From contig NC_011898.1 of NCBI RefSeq assembly GCF_000022065.1, positions 3,413,501-3,477,500 on the forward strand: 64,000 nt of DNA. The letters run 5' to 3'. The stretch comes from Ruminiclostridium cellulolyticum H10. Its GTDB lineage: Bacteria > Bacillota > Clostridia > Acetivibrionales > DSM-1351. This document shows, piece after piece, positions 17,838 through 27,831 of this stretch (within the stretch, counting starts at the first letter, position 1; each line of letters opens with the position of its first letter). The translations under genes were made by a program, and so were the position numbers. Under the pieces are notes generated by a model. It searched no databases, had not been told where the DNA came from, and saw nothing but the letters and a program-made list of their open reading frames with translations.

Positions 17838-19922
17838 TTACTCCTCATTCTCCTCAATCATGTTCTTTTTGGCTTCTTCGATAACCTTATTTGCAACAAT
17901 AGCCGGTGCTTCCTCATATCTTTCAAACCATAGCTTGAAGTAACCTCTGCCCTGAGTCATAGATCTTAAATCCGTGGCATACTTGAACATTTCAGACTGA
18001 GGAACCTCAGCTTCAACCTGCTGTTGTCCGTCATCCAGAGGATTCATGCCAAGAATTCTTCCTCTTCTTTTATTCAGGTCACCGATTATATCACCCATAA
18101 AGCTTTCGGGAACATAAACCTCTACATGTACAATAGGTTCCAATAATACAGGTGAAGCCAGTGGTAGTCCTTTCTTATATGCAAGTCTCGCAGCTATTTT
18201 AAATGCCATTTCAGAAGAATCAACATCATGATAAGAACCGTCAACCAGCGTTGCCTTAAGGTTTACAACCGGATATCCTGCAAGAACACCATGTACAATG
18301 GCTTCACGTAACCCCTTTTCCACAGCAGGATGATAAGATTTCGGAACTGAGCCTCCGAATATCTTTTCTTGGAATGTAAGATCCTCTGTATCTCCATGCT
18401 CAAACTCAATCCAAACATGTCCATACTGACCATGTCCTCCTGATTGCTTCTTGTGTTTGCCTTCTACCTTTACTTTTTTCTTTACGGTTTCCCTATATGG
18501 AATTTTGGGGTTAACAAGATTTACCATTACCCCAAACTTAGCTTTCAATTTACTTACGATAACATCCAGATGCTGTTCTCCTACGCCTAATATAAGGGTT
18601 TGATGAGTTTCCGTGCTAATAGAAACTTTGAATGTTGGATCCTCATCTTGTAATTTATGTAAACCTGAACTGATTTTTTCCTCATCCCCTTTTGCCTTTG
18701 GTTCTACAGCCATTGAAATAGAAGGCTGGGGGAAAACTATCTTATCCAGAATGACTTTGTTTGCCTGATCGCAAAGGGTGTCGTTGGTGTTTGTCCCTGC
18801 CAGCTTTGCGACTCCGCCTATATCACCTGCTATAAGCTTATCTGTTGGAATCTGCTTTTTACCTCTCATAACAAAAATCTGACCTATTTTTTCCAACCGC
18901 TCTGTTGTGGAATTAAAAACAGAGGAATCTGCCTTTAAAGTTCCTGAATAAACTCTGAACATAGAGATTTTACCTACAAAGGGATCGGCAATAGTCTTGA
19001 ATACCAAAGCAGCCATCGGTTCGGCAGCATCAGGCTTTATTTCAACATATTCGTCCTTTCCTGCTTTTTTAGCCTTTACTTTCACAGCTTCAGGTGATGG
19101 CATAAAAGCCACAATGGCATCCATCAGTTCCTTAACTCCTATATTCCGGTAAGCAGAACCGCAAAATAAAGGTGTTATTGTACCTTCAGCCATACCCAAC
19201 TTTATACCCTTTTGCATTTCCTCAGCAGTAAACTCTTCCCCGCTAAAAAACTTTTCCATAAGTTCTTCGTCAGATTCAGCTATTAATTCATTTAGTGAAT
19301 TTTTAATTTGAGAAATTCTATCTGTTAAATCTGAAGGAATATCTATTTCTATCAGTTTATCGTTCTGAAACTTTTTTGCATTCATATTGATTATGTCGAC
19401 ATAACCAACATATTTGTCATCCTCATAGATTGGAAATTGGAAAGGTATAACGCTATTTCCGAAAGTGTTCAGCATTTCGTCATAAGCAGCGTTAAAATTA
19501 GCGTTCTCTTCATCCATTTTGTTAATAAAGAATATTCTGGCTGCACCATTCTCCTTAGCATATGCCCATGATTTTTCTGTTCCAACGGACACACCGCTTT
19601 TAGCAGAAACAACTATTACCGCACCTTCTGCAGCCCGAATACCCTGCATTACTTCTCCTACAAAGTCGAAATAACCGGGAGTGTCAATTACATTAATTTT
19701 ATGATCCAGCCATTCAAACGGTGCCAAAGAAGTGCTTATTGATATCTTTCTTTTGATTTCTTCGGGATCAAAGTCACACGTTGTGGTCCCGTCAACAACT
19801 TTCCCCAATCTGTCCAATACACCCGTATTGAACAGCATAGCCTCTGCCAGAGTAGTTTTTCCTCCTCCACCATGTGCCAAGAGGCATATGTTCCGCAGTT
19901 TTTGCACGGAATAGTCCTTCAT
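17838..19922 (-). CDS. Elongation factor G-like GTPase (FusA2 type)
   Basis: This 694-residue translational GTPase has all EF-G domains. The P-loop region AHGGGGKTTLAEA, the DTPGYFDF switch motif and NKMD show a complete GTP site; domain IV begins near residue 470 (GGHGQYGHVWIEFE). The Gly-rich P-loop is typical of the second EF-G paralogue, which lacks a settled role (ribosome recycling and stress adaptation have been suggested), rather than of the canonical fusA next to rpsL. Two ATG codons are close together; GGGGG is spaced for the second, at 19922. It is not in a ribosomal-protein operon. Confidence 0.9.
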   Translation of the reverse strand: MKDYSVQKLRNICLLAHGGGGKTTLAEAMLFNTGVLDRLGKVVDGTTTCDFDPEEIKRKISISTSLAPFEWLDHKINVIDTPGYFDFVGEVMQGIRAAEGAVIVVSAKSGVSVGTEKSWAYAKENGAARIFFINKMDEENANFNAAYDEMLNTFGNSVIPFQFPIYEDDKYVGYVDIINMNAKKFQNDKLIEIDIPSDLTDRISQIKNSLNELIAESDEELMEKFFSGEEFTAEEMQKGIKLGMAEGTITPLFCGSAYRNIGVKELMDAIVAFMPSPEAVKVKAKKAGKDEYVEIKPDAAEPMAALVFKTIADPFVGKISMFRVYSGTLKADSSVFNSTTERLEKIGQIFVMRGKKQIPTDKLIAGDIGGVAKLAGTNTNDTLCDQANKVILDKIVFPQPSISMAVEPKAKGDEEKISSGLHKLQDEDPTFKVSISTETHQTLILGVGEQHLDVIVSKLKAKFGVMVNLVNPKIPYRETVKKKVKVEGKHKKQSGGHGQYGHVWIEFEHGDTEDLTFQEKIFGGSVPKSYHPAVEKGLREAIVHGVLAGYPVVNLKATLVDGSYHDVDSSEMAFKIAARLAYKKGLPLASPVLLEPIVHVEVYVPESFMGDIIGDLNKRRGRILGMNPLDDGQQQVEAEVPQSEMFKYATDLRSMTQGRGYFKLWFERYEEAPAIVANKVIEEAKKNMIEENEE

Positions 19923-20203
19923 AATCATTCCCCCTTATTATTTTCAATTATTTCACACCTGTATAATAAACCGAGTTTCCATATTCTAAAGAGTCATAAC
20001 TCCATAAATATATAGAAATCGTTATCCGGGTCATACACAATAGCTTTAAAGCCTTTTTATCATTAGTATAAAACCTCAAACAAAAAGTAAAGTGAAACAG
20101 AATAAAAGGGTTTATAAATATATTTATTATTAACTATTCTATATCAGTACAAATTTACCTTTTTTATAGTATAAAAATTTTAAATTCTTGTAGGTTATAG
20201 CTG

Positions 20204-20232
20204 TTTATAAATTTTTAATGTTGCTATATAAT
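20204..20232 (+). promoter_or_regulatory. Candidate promoter of aroF-tyrA
   Basis: TTTATA and TATAAT are 17 bases apart, leaving a leader of about 130 bases. The 19923-20364 gap shows nothing else coding. Within the leader, AAGGGCT/AGCCCTT at 20276-20292 forms a short hairpin without a T run, so I cannot call an attenuator. Confidence 0.5.
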
Positions 20233-20364
20233 ATAGGTTAAATGTAACAATCAGATTTAGCGATTTGTTATATTTAAAGGGCTGATAGCCCTTGTGTGAT
20301 ATGGTAGAACGGTTAATTTCAAAATTTTTTAGTTTGTAAAACGGTAGAAAGGTGTTGAATTTTA

Positions 20365-21390
20365 ATGATTATTGTAATGAATCCAAAGTCAAATCAAATG
20401 CAAATTGACGACGTGATCAATGTCCTGAAAAATTCAGGTTTGGGAGTTCATGTATCACAGGGTACTGAAAGAACTATCATCGGTATTATCGGTGATAAAA
20501 CGGTTCTTCGTGACATTCCACTTGAAATAATGCCGGGGGTTGAAAAACTGGTTCCCATTGTAGAGTCCTTCAAGCTGGCAGGAAAGACATTCCGGCCTGA
20601 ACCCAGTGTTGTAGATGTAAATGGCGTAAAAATAGGCGGTAAAGAATTGGTTATAATGGCAGGTCCATGTGCCGTAGAAAGCCGGGAGCAGGTAATTGAA
20701 GCCGCACAGGCAGTAAAAAGGTCCGGTGCCCAGTTTTTAAGAGGGGGTGCTTTTAAGCCAAGAACCTCGCCATATGCTTTTCAGGGCCTTGAGGAAGAAG
20801 GACTGAAGCTGCTCAAAGAAGCAAAGGATGCAACAGGCTTGCAGATAATCACAGAAGTCACCAGTGATAAGGCAGTAGAAACATCAATACCATATGTGGA
20901 TATGTTTCAGATAGGTGCAAGAAATGTGCAGAACTTTCAGCTTTTAAAGGAAGTAGGAAAATCCATGAAACCAGTTCTTTTGAAAAGAGGTTCTGCAACA
21001 ACAATTGACGAATGGTTAAATGCTGCCGAATATATAATGAGTGAAGGCAACTACAGCGTAGTATTGTGCGAAAGAGGTATCAGAACCTTTGAAACAGCTA
21101 CAAGGAACACTCTTGATTTGAGTGCGGTCCCCGTAGTTAAAAATATGAGCCACCTCCCTATAATAGTTGACCCAAGTCATGCTGCCGGAAAGTCCAGGTA
21201 TGTTATTCCTCTTTCCAGGGCTGCGATAGCCGCAGGTGCTGACGGTCTTATAGTTGAAGTTCACCCCAATCCAATGTGTGCTCTCTCCGATGCAGCACAG
21301 CAGCTAAAGCCATCCGAATTTGATTCACTTTGCAAAGATATAAGTAAGCTTGCACCAATTCTGGAGAGAGAGTTTAATTATGGATGTTAG
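20365..21390 (+). CDS. aroF: DAHP synthase, AroF (type I-beta)
   Basis: This 341-residue enzyme condenses phosphoenolpyruvate and erythrose 4-phosphate, the entry step of aromatic amino-acid synthesis. Residues 1-70 form the ferredoxin-like regulatory domain of this subtype (IIVMNPKSNQMQIDDVINVL). The barrel holds IMAGPCAVESREQ, GAFKPRTSPYAFQG, LLKRGSATTIDEW and VDPSHAAGKS, the metal and substrate ligands. The domain suggests feedback control by Tyr or prephenate, as in homologues. The last 11 bases overlap the start of tyrA, which indicates coupling. Confidence 0.95.
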   Translation: MIIVMNPKSNQMQIDDVINVLKNSGLGVHVSQGTERTIIGIIGDKTVLRDIPLEIMPGVEKLVPIVESFKLAGKTFRPEPSVVDVNGVKIGGKELVIMAGPCAVESREQVIEAAQAVKRSGAQFLRGGAFKPRTSPYAFQGLEEEGLKLLKEAKDATGLQIITEVTSDKAVETSIPYVDMFQIGARNVQNFQLLKEVGKSMKPVLLKRGSATTIDEWLNAAEYIMSEGNYSVVLCERGIRTFETATRNTLDLSAVPVVKNMSHLPIIVDPSHAAGKSRYVIPLSRAAIAAGADGLIVEVHPNPMCALSDAAQQLKPSEFDSLCKDISKLAPILEREFNYGC

Positions 21391-22480
21391 TAGTATTTCA
21401 ATTATTGGCCTTGGTCTTATTGGGGGATCACTGGCCAAAGCATTCAGACATGAGTATAAGAATCTAAAAATATATGCAGTAGATAATTGTACCGAATCCC
21501 TTAGATTGGCTGAAAGAGAAGGCGTTTTGGACAAGGGCTTTACAAACTGCTGTGAAGAGATATGGAATTCTGATGTTATATTTATCTGTACCCCGGTCAG
21601 CAAAACCATAGAATATGTAAATGAATTATCCCATAAATTAAAAAAAGGCAGTATTTTGACGGATGTTGCCAGTACAAAAGGAGACTTATTCACTTACATA
21701 GATGGCCTTGATAACCCTCCGCTTTTTGTAGGAGGCCACCCTATGGCCGGAACAGAAAAGTCAGGCTATCAAAATTCATTTGCCCATATGTTTGAAAATG
21801 CCTACTATGTTTTGACACCGACAAAGGGTTCGAGTGAAGAAGTCATTAAAACACTAAAAGAATTGTTAAGGGGAATCGGCGCCATACCCATAGTTGTTTC
21901 CTCTTGGGAACACGATACCGTGACGGGATGTATAAGCCATGTACCTCATATTATAGCTTCTGCATTGGTAACACTTGCTAAAAACACTGAAAACAGTCAG
22001 GGTCTGGTTAAACTTCTTGCAGCAGGAGGTTTCAAGGATATTACCAGAATTGCATCTTCAAACCCCTCCATGTGGAAGGACGTAGTTATAAGCAACGGCC
22101 CTGTTATTGTAAAGCTTTTGGAGGATTATAAGCATATTGTTGACGACATGATTAATAATATTAATTCAGGTAAGAATGATGAAATACACAGTTTTTTTGA
22201 TAATGCAAAGACCTTCAGGGATGGTTTCTCCAATATTGCTACAGGACTGCTGCCCAAAAACTTTGAGCTGATTGTAGATGTTACCGATGAACCCGGTATT
22301 ATTGGAAGAATAGCAACCTTACTGGGTAACAGTGGAATAAACATTAAAAATATAAATGTCTCAAATAGTCGTGAGTATGAGCAGGGATGCCTGAGAATTA
22401 CCCTGTCCGACCAGACAAACACAGATAAAGCCTTTGAAATCCTTAAAGAGTCTTCATACATGGTATTCAGAAAGGATTAA
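21380..22480 (+). CDS. tyrA: Prephenate dehydrogenase with ACT domain
   Basis: This 366-residue enzyme oxidises and decarboxylates prephenate on the way to tyrosine. The NAD-binding N-terminus reads ISIIGLGLIGGSLAKAF; GGHPMAGTEKSG and HDTVTGCISHVPHIIASAL are the catalytic region with the conserved His residues. The last 75 residues (ELIVDVTDEPGIIGRIATLL) are an ACT domain, usually the tyrosine sensor. I start at ATG 21380, inside the aroF tail, because GGAGAGAG lies upstream; an in-frame ATG at 21350 is buried in aroF without a site. It is followed by a hairpin terminator. Confidence 0.95.
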   Translation: MDVSSISIIGLGLIGGSLAKAFRHEYKNLKIYAVDNCTESLRLAEREGVLDKGFTNCCEEIWNSDVIFICTPVSKTIEYVNELSHKLKKGSILTDVASTKGDLFTYIDGLDNPPLFVGGHPMAGTEKSGYQNSFAHMFENAYYVLTPTKGSSEEVIKTLKELLRGIGAIPIVVSSWEHDTVTGCISHVPHIIASALVTLAKNTENSQGLVKLLAAGGFKDITRIASSNPSMWKDVVISNGPVIVKLLEDYKHIVDDMINNINSGKNDEIHSFFDNAKTFRDGFSNIATGLLPKNFELIVDVTDEPGIIGRIATLLGNSGINIKNINVSNSREYEQGCLRITLSDQTNTDKAFEILKESSYMVFRKD

Positions 22481-22497
22481 CTATCTCTTGATATAGC

Positions 22498-22524
22498 AAA
22501 GCCGGCTTATTATAAGCCGGCTTT
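22498..22524. terminator. Bidirectional terminator, tyrA/rex
   Basis: A 13-base palindromic stem (AAAGCCGGCTTAT and its complement) sits between the convergent tyrA and rex and has a T-rich tail on the plus side. Confidence 0.85.
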
Positions 22525-22528
22525 CTTG

Positions 22529-23167
22529 TTATTCTCTTTCAAACTTGTCGTTCAGCTTGTATCCAAGCACCATAAGGCTGTCACTTAGATGTACGTTTTC
22601 AACTATTACATCGTATGGAATTTTTAAATCCATAGGTGAAAAGTTCCATAACCCCTTTACACCCAATCTGGCTACTCTGTCAGCAACTGTAGCTGTCTCC
22701 CTGTATGGTACACAAAGCATAGCAATGTCAACCCGATTATGTAAAATAAATTCTTCCAGTGAATCAAGGTTCATAACCTCAAGGTTTTTCAGCTTTTTGC
22801 CTACTACTTCCGGATTAACATCAAAAATTCCAATTACTTCGAATCCTCTTTTTATAAAATTACCGTAATTGGATAATGCTTGTCCCATATTTCCGGCACC
22901 AATTATTATACAGTAAAACGTCTTATTAATACCTAGTATATTACCAATCTCATTATATAAAGACTCAACATTATATCCATATCCCTGCTGTCCGAAACCA
23001 CCAAAGCAATTCAAGTCCTGTCTTATTTGGGAAGCAGTTATTCCCATACGGCTACTTAGCTCTTTTGATGACACTCTCTTAATACCAAGTTCAAGTAAGT
23101 AATTCAAGTATCTATGATAACGGGGAAGTCTTTTTATTACAGCCATGGAAATTTTCTTAGAAGCCAT
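22529..23167 (-). CDS. rex: Redox-sensing transcriptional repressor Rex
   Basis: This 212-residue repressor releases DNA when the NADH/NAD ratio rises and controls fermentative genes. The N-terminal winged helix (about 1-80) contains SSKELSSRMGITASQIRQDL, GGFGQQGYGY is the linker, and the Rossmann domain begins IIIGAGNMGQAL. The C-terminal helix completes the swapped dimer. A GTG lies four codons upstream, but AGGTG is spaced for the ATG at 23167. It is divergent from the GT4-CsaB gene. Confidence 0.96.
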   Translation of the reverse strand: MASKKISMAVIKRLPRYHRYLNYLLELGIKRVSSKELSSRMGITASQIRQDLNCFGGFGQQGYGYNVESLYNEIGNILGINKTFYCIIIGAGNMGQALSNYGNFIKRGFEVIGIFDVNPEVVGKKLKNLEVMNLDSLEEFILHNRVDIAMLCVPYRETATVADRVARLGVKGLWNFSPMDLKIPYDVIVENVHLSDSLMVLGYKLNDKFERE

Positions 23168-23408
23168 TAAAATCTTCACCTCATAATTAATTTGTGTTCG
23201 TATTATATCATCTTTGTTATTTTATTGTCAATATCAAGCATCTACTGATTATTACTATATATTTTCTTTGTATATTGTAACATGTTATTCAGGTTTTATA
23301 CTTAATTATCAACTTATTTATTATAGAAAATAGGTTAGTGTCATGTTGTTAATTGTGATAAAATAGTACTTGTGTCATTTACAAAAGATTTTTAAAGGAG
23401 AAATTTTA

Positions 23409-25646
23409 ATGAAGGTTTTGCACTTAATCGGCGGAGGGGATGTTGGAGGTGCTAAAGTTCACGTCCTGTCACTTGTAAAGGAACTGACTGCTCGTATAGA
23501 TGTTACTCTTTTAAGCCTTAGACCGGGAGCCTTTGCAGATGAAGCCCGTGCAATGGGTATAGATGTAAAAGTTATAAAATCCTCTAACATTATTAAAGAT
23601 ATACGTCATGCAATAGGGTTTGTAAAAAATAATAACTTTGATATTATTCATTCACACGGTGCCAAGGCAAATATATTTGCCTACGCTATTAAAAAAGCCT
23701 GTAATATTCCTGTAGTAACAACAATGCACAGCGACTATAAACTTGATTATCTCCAAAGTCTGCCTAAAAGACTTTCCATCGGGTTATTCAATTCCGGAGT
23801 ACTTCACAGTCTGGATTACTATATCGTCGTTACCTCAGCTTTCAGAAAAATGCTTATAGAGAGAGGTTTTGACACAAATTCCATATATACAATACTTAAC
23901 GGAATAGACTTTGATAAAAAACTCAAAGACTATTCTAGGGAGGAATTCGCATTAAAATACGGTATTCAACTGGATAAAAACGACATACTTGTAGGGATAG
24001 CTGCAAGATTGACTCCTGTCAAGGGCATAAGCACTCTTTTAGAAGCAGCAAAGCTTGTTGTTGAGAAAAACCCTAAAGTAAAATTCCTTATAGGCGGGGA
24101 CGGAGAAGACTATAAGTCCCTTACTGCTCGATGCCATCAACTAGGATTAGAAAACAATGTATTTTTCCTAGGTTGGCTTAATGACCCATACGAATTAATG
24201 AGTATCATTGACATAAGTGTACTTACCTCTATAAGTGAGGGTTTTCCATATTCAATATTAGAAGGTGCCCGCTTTTCCAAAGCTACTGTCAGCAGCAGAG
24301 TAGGCGGAATTCCCGACCTGATAGACTCGTCGGAAAATGGTTACCTTTTTGAACCACTTGACTACAGTACTCTTGCAGAATATTTGCTGGAGCTGTCTTT
24401 AGACCATGAAAAACGAAAAGAATTCGGAAGAAGAATTTATGAAAAGGCTTATAAGAACTTCTCACTGGATGCCATGTGCAAAACCCAGCTTGCAATCTAT
24501 TCTCAGATACAAAAGAATATTTTGAATGAGGCCAAGGGTAAAAAATACGATGTAATCGTGTCCGGGTACTACGGTTTTGGTAACATCGGAGACGATGCGA
24601 TGCTAAGGTCAATTGTTGACAATCTCAAGGAGCAAAGGCCAGGCATATCCATACTTGCACTGTCCAGAAACCCTGTAGAAACTGCCCGTAATTACGGTGT
24701 CAGTGCCATAAATAGAAAGAATGTGTTCAAGGTCTATTGGTCCATGAAGAAGGCAAAACTTTTTATTTACGGCGGAGGTAACATAATTCAGGATAGTACC
24801 AGCTCCCGCTCACTTATGTTTTATCTTGGAACAGCATGGCTGGCTAAAAAACTGAAACTAAAAATAATGTTCTATGCCAATGGAATCGGTCCTATAAATA
24901 AACCCAGAAATATCGAACACTCTCGCAAAATATTGAATATGGCTGATGTAATTACCGTAAGAGAAAGATTTTCATTAAATGAACTGAAAAAAATGGGTAT
25001 TACAGGGCCTAAAATTGCTTTAACGGCCGATGCCGCATTTGCTGTTAATATTAACCAGGCTGAACTCAATGACAGCCGCAATTTTGCAGGTTTGTCCCTT
25101 GATAAAAGTTATGCGGGCTTCTCGGTGCGAAGATGTCCCGGTTCTGAAGAACATCAGCATGTAAAATATGAGCAGGCTATTGCAGAAGCAGCAGATTATG
25201 TTTTTACCAAATATGGCCTTGAACCTGTATTCATACCAATGGAATACGATGTTGACATATGTACTATTAAAAACATAATCTCTAAAATGAAAACAAAAAA
25301 TCATACCATAAGTAATAATCGCACAATTTTAGAAACATTTTCCGTTATACATAAAATGGATATTATGGTATCAATGAGGCTTCATGCATTGATTTTTGCA
25401 GCTTATTTAAAGATTCCATTTATTGGCATAAGTTACCAGCCAAAGGTTGACGGTTTTCTGGAGTATATTAATCAGCCATCTGCGGGAAACGTAAAGGAAA
25501 TCAGCTTTGAACGTCTACGCTCCAAGATTGACAATGTTTTACAGAATCGCGAACCAATCAAGGCCGTTTTGGAAAGTTCCGTTGAAAATCTGATTTGTAA
25601 AGCCAGAGAGAACTCAGGCTATGCTATAGAATTAATTTCTGAATAA
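23409..25646 (+). CDS. GT4 glycosyltransferase fused to CsaB-type pyruvyl transferase
   Basis: This 745-residue protein joins two complete enzymes. Residues 1 to about 375 are a GT-B glycosyltransferase of family 4 (HLIGGGDVGGAKVHVLSL, then ILVGIAARLTPVKG and EGFPYSILEGARF). Residues from about 383 to the end are a polysaccharide pyruvyl transferase like CsaB (VSGYYGFGNIGDDAMLRS, then FIYGGGNIIQD, MRLHALIFAAYLKIPFIGISY). CsaB pyruvylates a secondary wall polysaccharide so that SLH-domain proteins can anchor. The fusion therefore likely adds and pyruvylates a sugar of such a polymer. AAAGGAG is spaced for ATG 23409; a GTG at 23370 has no site. Confidence 0.9.
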   Translation: MKVLHLIGGGDVGGAKVHVLSLVKELTARIDVTLLSLRPGAFADEARAMGIDVKVIKSSNIIKDIRHAIGFVKNNNFDIIHSHGAKANIFAYAIKKACNIPVVTTMHSDYKLDYLQSLPKRLSIGLFNSGVLHSLDYYIVVTSAFRKMLIERGFDTNSIYTILNGIDFDKKLKDYSREEFALKYGIQLDKNDILVGIAARLTPVKGISTLLEAAKLVVEKNPKVKFLIGGDGEDYKSLTARCHQLGLENNVFFLGWLNDPYELMSIIDISVLTSISEGFPYSILEGARFSKATVSSRVGGIPDLIDSSENGYLFEPLDYSTLAEYLLELSLDHEKRKEFGRRIYEKAYKNFSLDAMCKTQLAIYSQIQKNILNEAKGKKYDVIVSGYYGFGNIGDDAMLRSIVDNLKEQRPGISILALSRNPVETARNYGVSAINRKNVFKVYWSMKKAKLFIYGGGNIIQDSTSSRSLMFYLGTAWLAKKLKLKIMFYANGIGPINKPRNIEHSRKILNMADVITVRERFSLNELKKMGITGPKIALTADAAFAVNINQAELNDSRNFAGLSLDKSYAGFSVRRCPGSEEHQHVKYEQAIAEAADYVFTKYGLEPVFIPMEYDVDICTIKNIISKMKTKNHTISNNRTILETFSVIHKMDIMVSMRLHALIFAAYLKIPFIGISYQPKVDGFLEYINQPSAGNVKEISFERLRSKIDNVLQNREPIKAVLESSVENLICKARENSGYAIELISE

Positions 25647-25650
25647 AAAT

Positions 25651-25806
25651 AAAGGGGCTGTTGCAGAATAGGTAGTTTTTCTGTTTTAACACCTGTACTC
25701 CCGTATAAAATTATATCAATGATTGCTTCCAAGCTTCCATTGATACAATTTATACTCTAAGTACAGGTTAAAAAAAGATAAATATTAATTCTGCAACAGC
25801 CCCTTT
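25651..25806. repeat. 156-base near-perfect hairpin, MITE-like
   Basis: The outer 19 bases are perfect inverted repeats (AAAGGGGCTGTTGCAGAAT, 25651-25669, against 25788-25806). Inside, TTTTAACACCTGTACT pairs with AGTACAGGTTAAAA with a 2-base bulge, and an inner pair around TATCAATG closes a short loop. It fills the space between the convergent csaB-like and ABC-F genes. It could act as a terminator. Its GGGGCTGTTGC end also occurs at 27865-27875 and recalls insertion-sequence termini. Confidence 0.7.
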
Positions 25807-25827
25807 TAATGTCACCTCTTCCCTTAC

Positions 25828-27732
25828 TTAGGCTTCCAGTTGTTCCGTAACCTCCGCCCATACTTCATACAGTTCCTCAAGCTTACGCTGGGCCTGCTGC
25901 TGTTCCTCGCTCAACTCTATAAGTTTCTGGTGGTCAGTTGCAACCCTGACCATCTCTTCTTCTATTTCCTTCAAACGTGCTTCCGTTTTCTCTATAGCCT
26001 TCTCAGTGTCGGAAAGCTGTTTCTCAAGCTTTCGTATCCTGCTGCGTTCCTCCTTTGTAGCCATGTGGCTCTGCTTCGCCTCTGAAATTATCGGTTGTTC
26101 TTTGCTTACTGTTGCAGCGTTCTTTTTGTGGTGTTCAGTAAAATAAGTATAATTTCCGAAGCAGTCTACTACAGGAGTTGTCCCTATATCAATAATCCTG
26201 GTAGCCAGCTTGTCTATAAAGTATCTGTCATGGGATACAACCAAAAGAGTTCCCTCATAGTCACTCAAGGCATCCTCAAGAATTTCCCTTGAATTTATAT
26301 CCAGATGGTTTGTAGGCTCATCGAGTATTATAAAATTGGCATCGGAGAAAATAAGTTTGAGCATTGCAACCCTGCTCTTTTCACCTCCGCTTAGTACAGA
26401 TATTTTCTTAAATACGTCTTCACCCGTAAACAGGAACGCACCCAACGCCGTTCTGACTTCTGACTGTATGAGCTTTTGGTCTACGCTCCATACCTCGTCG
26501 AGCACAGTATTATTTTCGTTCAAGTCAGACATTTCCTGATCGTAATAGCCAAGATTGACCTTTGCCCCATAGCTATACCTGCCGGAGGTTGCCTGAAGCC
26601 GTCCTGCCAGTATCTTCAAAAGCGTTGATTTTCCGCACCCGTTAGGCCCAAGCAGGAATACCTTTTCGGCTTTTCTTATCTTGAAGTTTATGTCTTTGAA
26701 AATCTCCTTATTACCAAAAGCCTTTGAAACACCCTCTACGTCCAGAACATCATTTCCGCTTGAAAGTGTCTGTCTGAATTTAATCCTGATATTAGATGGC
26801 AGTTCACTTGGCTTTTCTATCTTTTCCATCCTGTCCAGTGCCTTCTGTCGGCTTTCAGCAGCAATAATATTTCTTTCTCTGTTCCACCTTCTCTGCTGCT
26901 CTATGTAGGCTTCCTGGCGGGCTATTTCCTTCTGCTGCTGTGTATAGTGTTTTTCTTGAATTTCACGATTTACTGCCTTTTGTTTAACATAATTGGAGTA
27001 ATTGCAATTGTAGACCGTACTTGTACAATTTTCAATCTCAATTGTCCGACTTGTTACTGAATCAAGAAAATAACGGTCATGGGATATTATAAGAAGACAT
27101 TTTTTGTAACTTTTAAGATAATCCTCCAGCCACTCTACCGCCGATATATCCAAATGATTTGTAGGTTCATCCAGCATAAGTATGTCAGGTTCCTCAAGCA
27201 GTACCTTTGCCAGTGCAAGCCTTGTTTTCTGTCCTCCGCTTAAAATACTTATTTTGTATTCAAATTCATGTTCTTCAAAACCAAGCCCCCTCAGTACACC
27301 CCTTATACGGCTGTTGTACTCGAACCCTCCCAGATATGAAAAACGTTCAGTCAGACGGCTGTATTCCTTCATAAGTGATTCCAGTTTATCCTGCTCCTTT
27401 GTAGAGCTTATTTCCTTTTCCACTCTGCTGATTGACTTTTCCATATCAACCAGCTCTCTAAAAACATCTCGTAGTTCATCCCATAGTGTATTTTCCGAGT
27501 TTAAAGCGGAGTTCTGCTTCAAATATCCCACATTAAGATCTTTTGAAATAAATATTTCTCCGTTTTCCTGCCGCAGCTCACCTATTATAAGCTTGAACAA
27601 AGTAGACTTACCGGCACCATTGACGCCAACCAGTCCTACCTTGTCATTTTCCTGCAAACTAAAGGAAACATTATTTAAAATGGTTTCTGTACCATATGAA
27701 AAATCAACATTATTACAGTTAAGTACTATCAC
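25828..27732 (-). CDS. ABC-F family ribosome-associated ATPase
   Basis: This 634-residue soluble protein has two ABC cassettes and no membrane part, typical of ABC-F factors that act on stalled or antibiotic-bound ribosomes. Cassette 1 has GVNGAGKSTLFKL, ILSGGQKTRLALA and LMLDEPTNHLD; cassette 2 has GPNGCGKSTLLKI, VLSGGEKSRVAM and IILDEPTNHLD. The linker is long and charged (the P-site tRNA interaction motif), and the C-terminal 90 residues are coiled coil, as in Uup/YdiF-like members. Whether it gives antibiotic resistance cannot be told. Confidence 0.92.
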   Translation of the reverse strand: MIVLNCNNVDFSYGTETILNNVSFSLQENDKVGLVGVNGAGKSTLFKLIIGELRQENGEIFISKDLNVGYLKQNSALNSENTLWDELRDVFRELVDMEKSISRVEKEISSTKEQDKLESLMKEYSRLTERFSYLGGFEYNSRIRGVLRGLGFEEHEFEYKISILSGGQKTRLALAKVLLEEPDILMLDEPTNHLDISAVEWLEDYLKSYKKCLLIISHDRYFLDSVTSRTIEIENCTSTVYNCNYSNYVKQKAVNREIQEKHYTQQQKEIARQEAYIEQQRRWNRERNIIAAESRQKALDRMEKIEKPSELPSNIRIKFRQTLSSGNDVLDVEGVSKAFGNKEIFKDINFKIRKAEKVFLLGPNGCGKSTLLKILAGRLQATSGRYSYGAKVNLGYYDQEMSDLNENNTVLDEVWSVDQKLIQSEVRTALGAFLFTGEDVFKKISVLSGGEKSRVAMLKLIFSDANFIILDEPTNHLDINSREILEDALSDYEGTLLVVSHDRYFIDKLATRIIDIGTTPVVDCFGNYTYFTEHHKKNAATVSKEQPIISEAKQSHMATKEERSRIRKLEKQLSDTEKAIEKTEARLKEIEEEMVRVATDHQKLIELSEEQQQAQRKLEELYEVWAEVTEQLEA

Positions 27733-27831
27733 CGTATTTCTCCTTTGTTTAATACTCAGTTGTTATTTAATTATAACAAACTATCCCCCTGTAAGCATAG
27801 TCTTTTTAACATGAGCAGTTTACGGCAAAAA

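Noticed and set aside
20276-20292. Attenuator or T-box in the aroF leader
   Set aside because: The hairpin lacks a T run, an alternative pairing and a T-box sequence; it is no more than a short palindrome.
23346-23363. Rex operator between rex and the GT4-CsaB gene
   Set aside because: Only the left half-site TTGTTAA fits; the right half deviates at three or more positions.
27182-27814. 210-codon plus-strand frame
   Set aside because: It is antisense to the ABC-F gene, Ser/Leu-rich, and lacks its own ribosome-binding site or recognisable domain.
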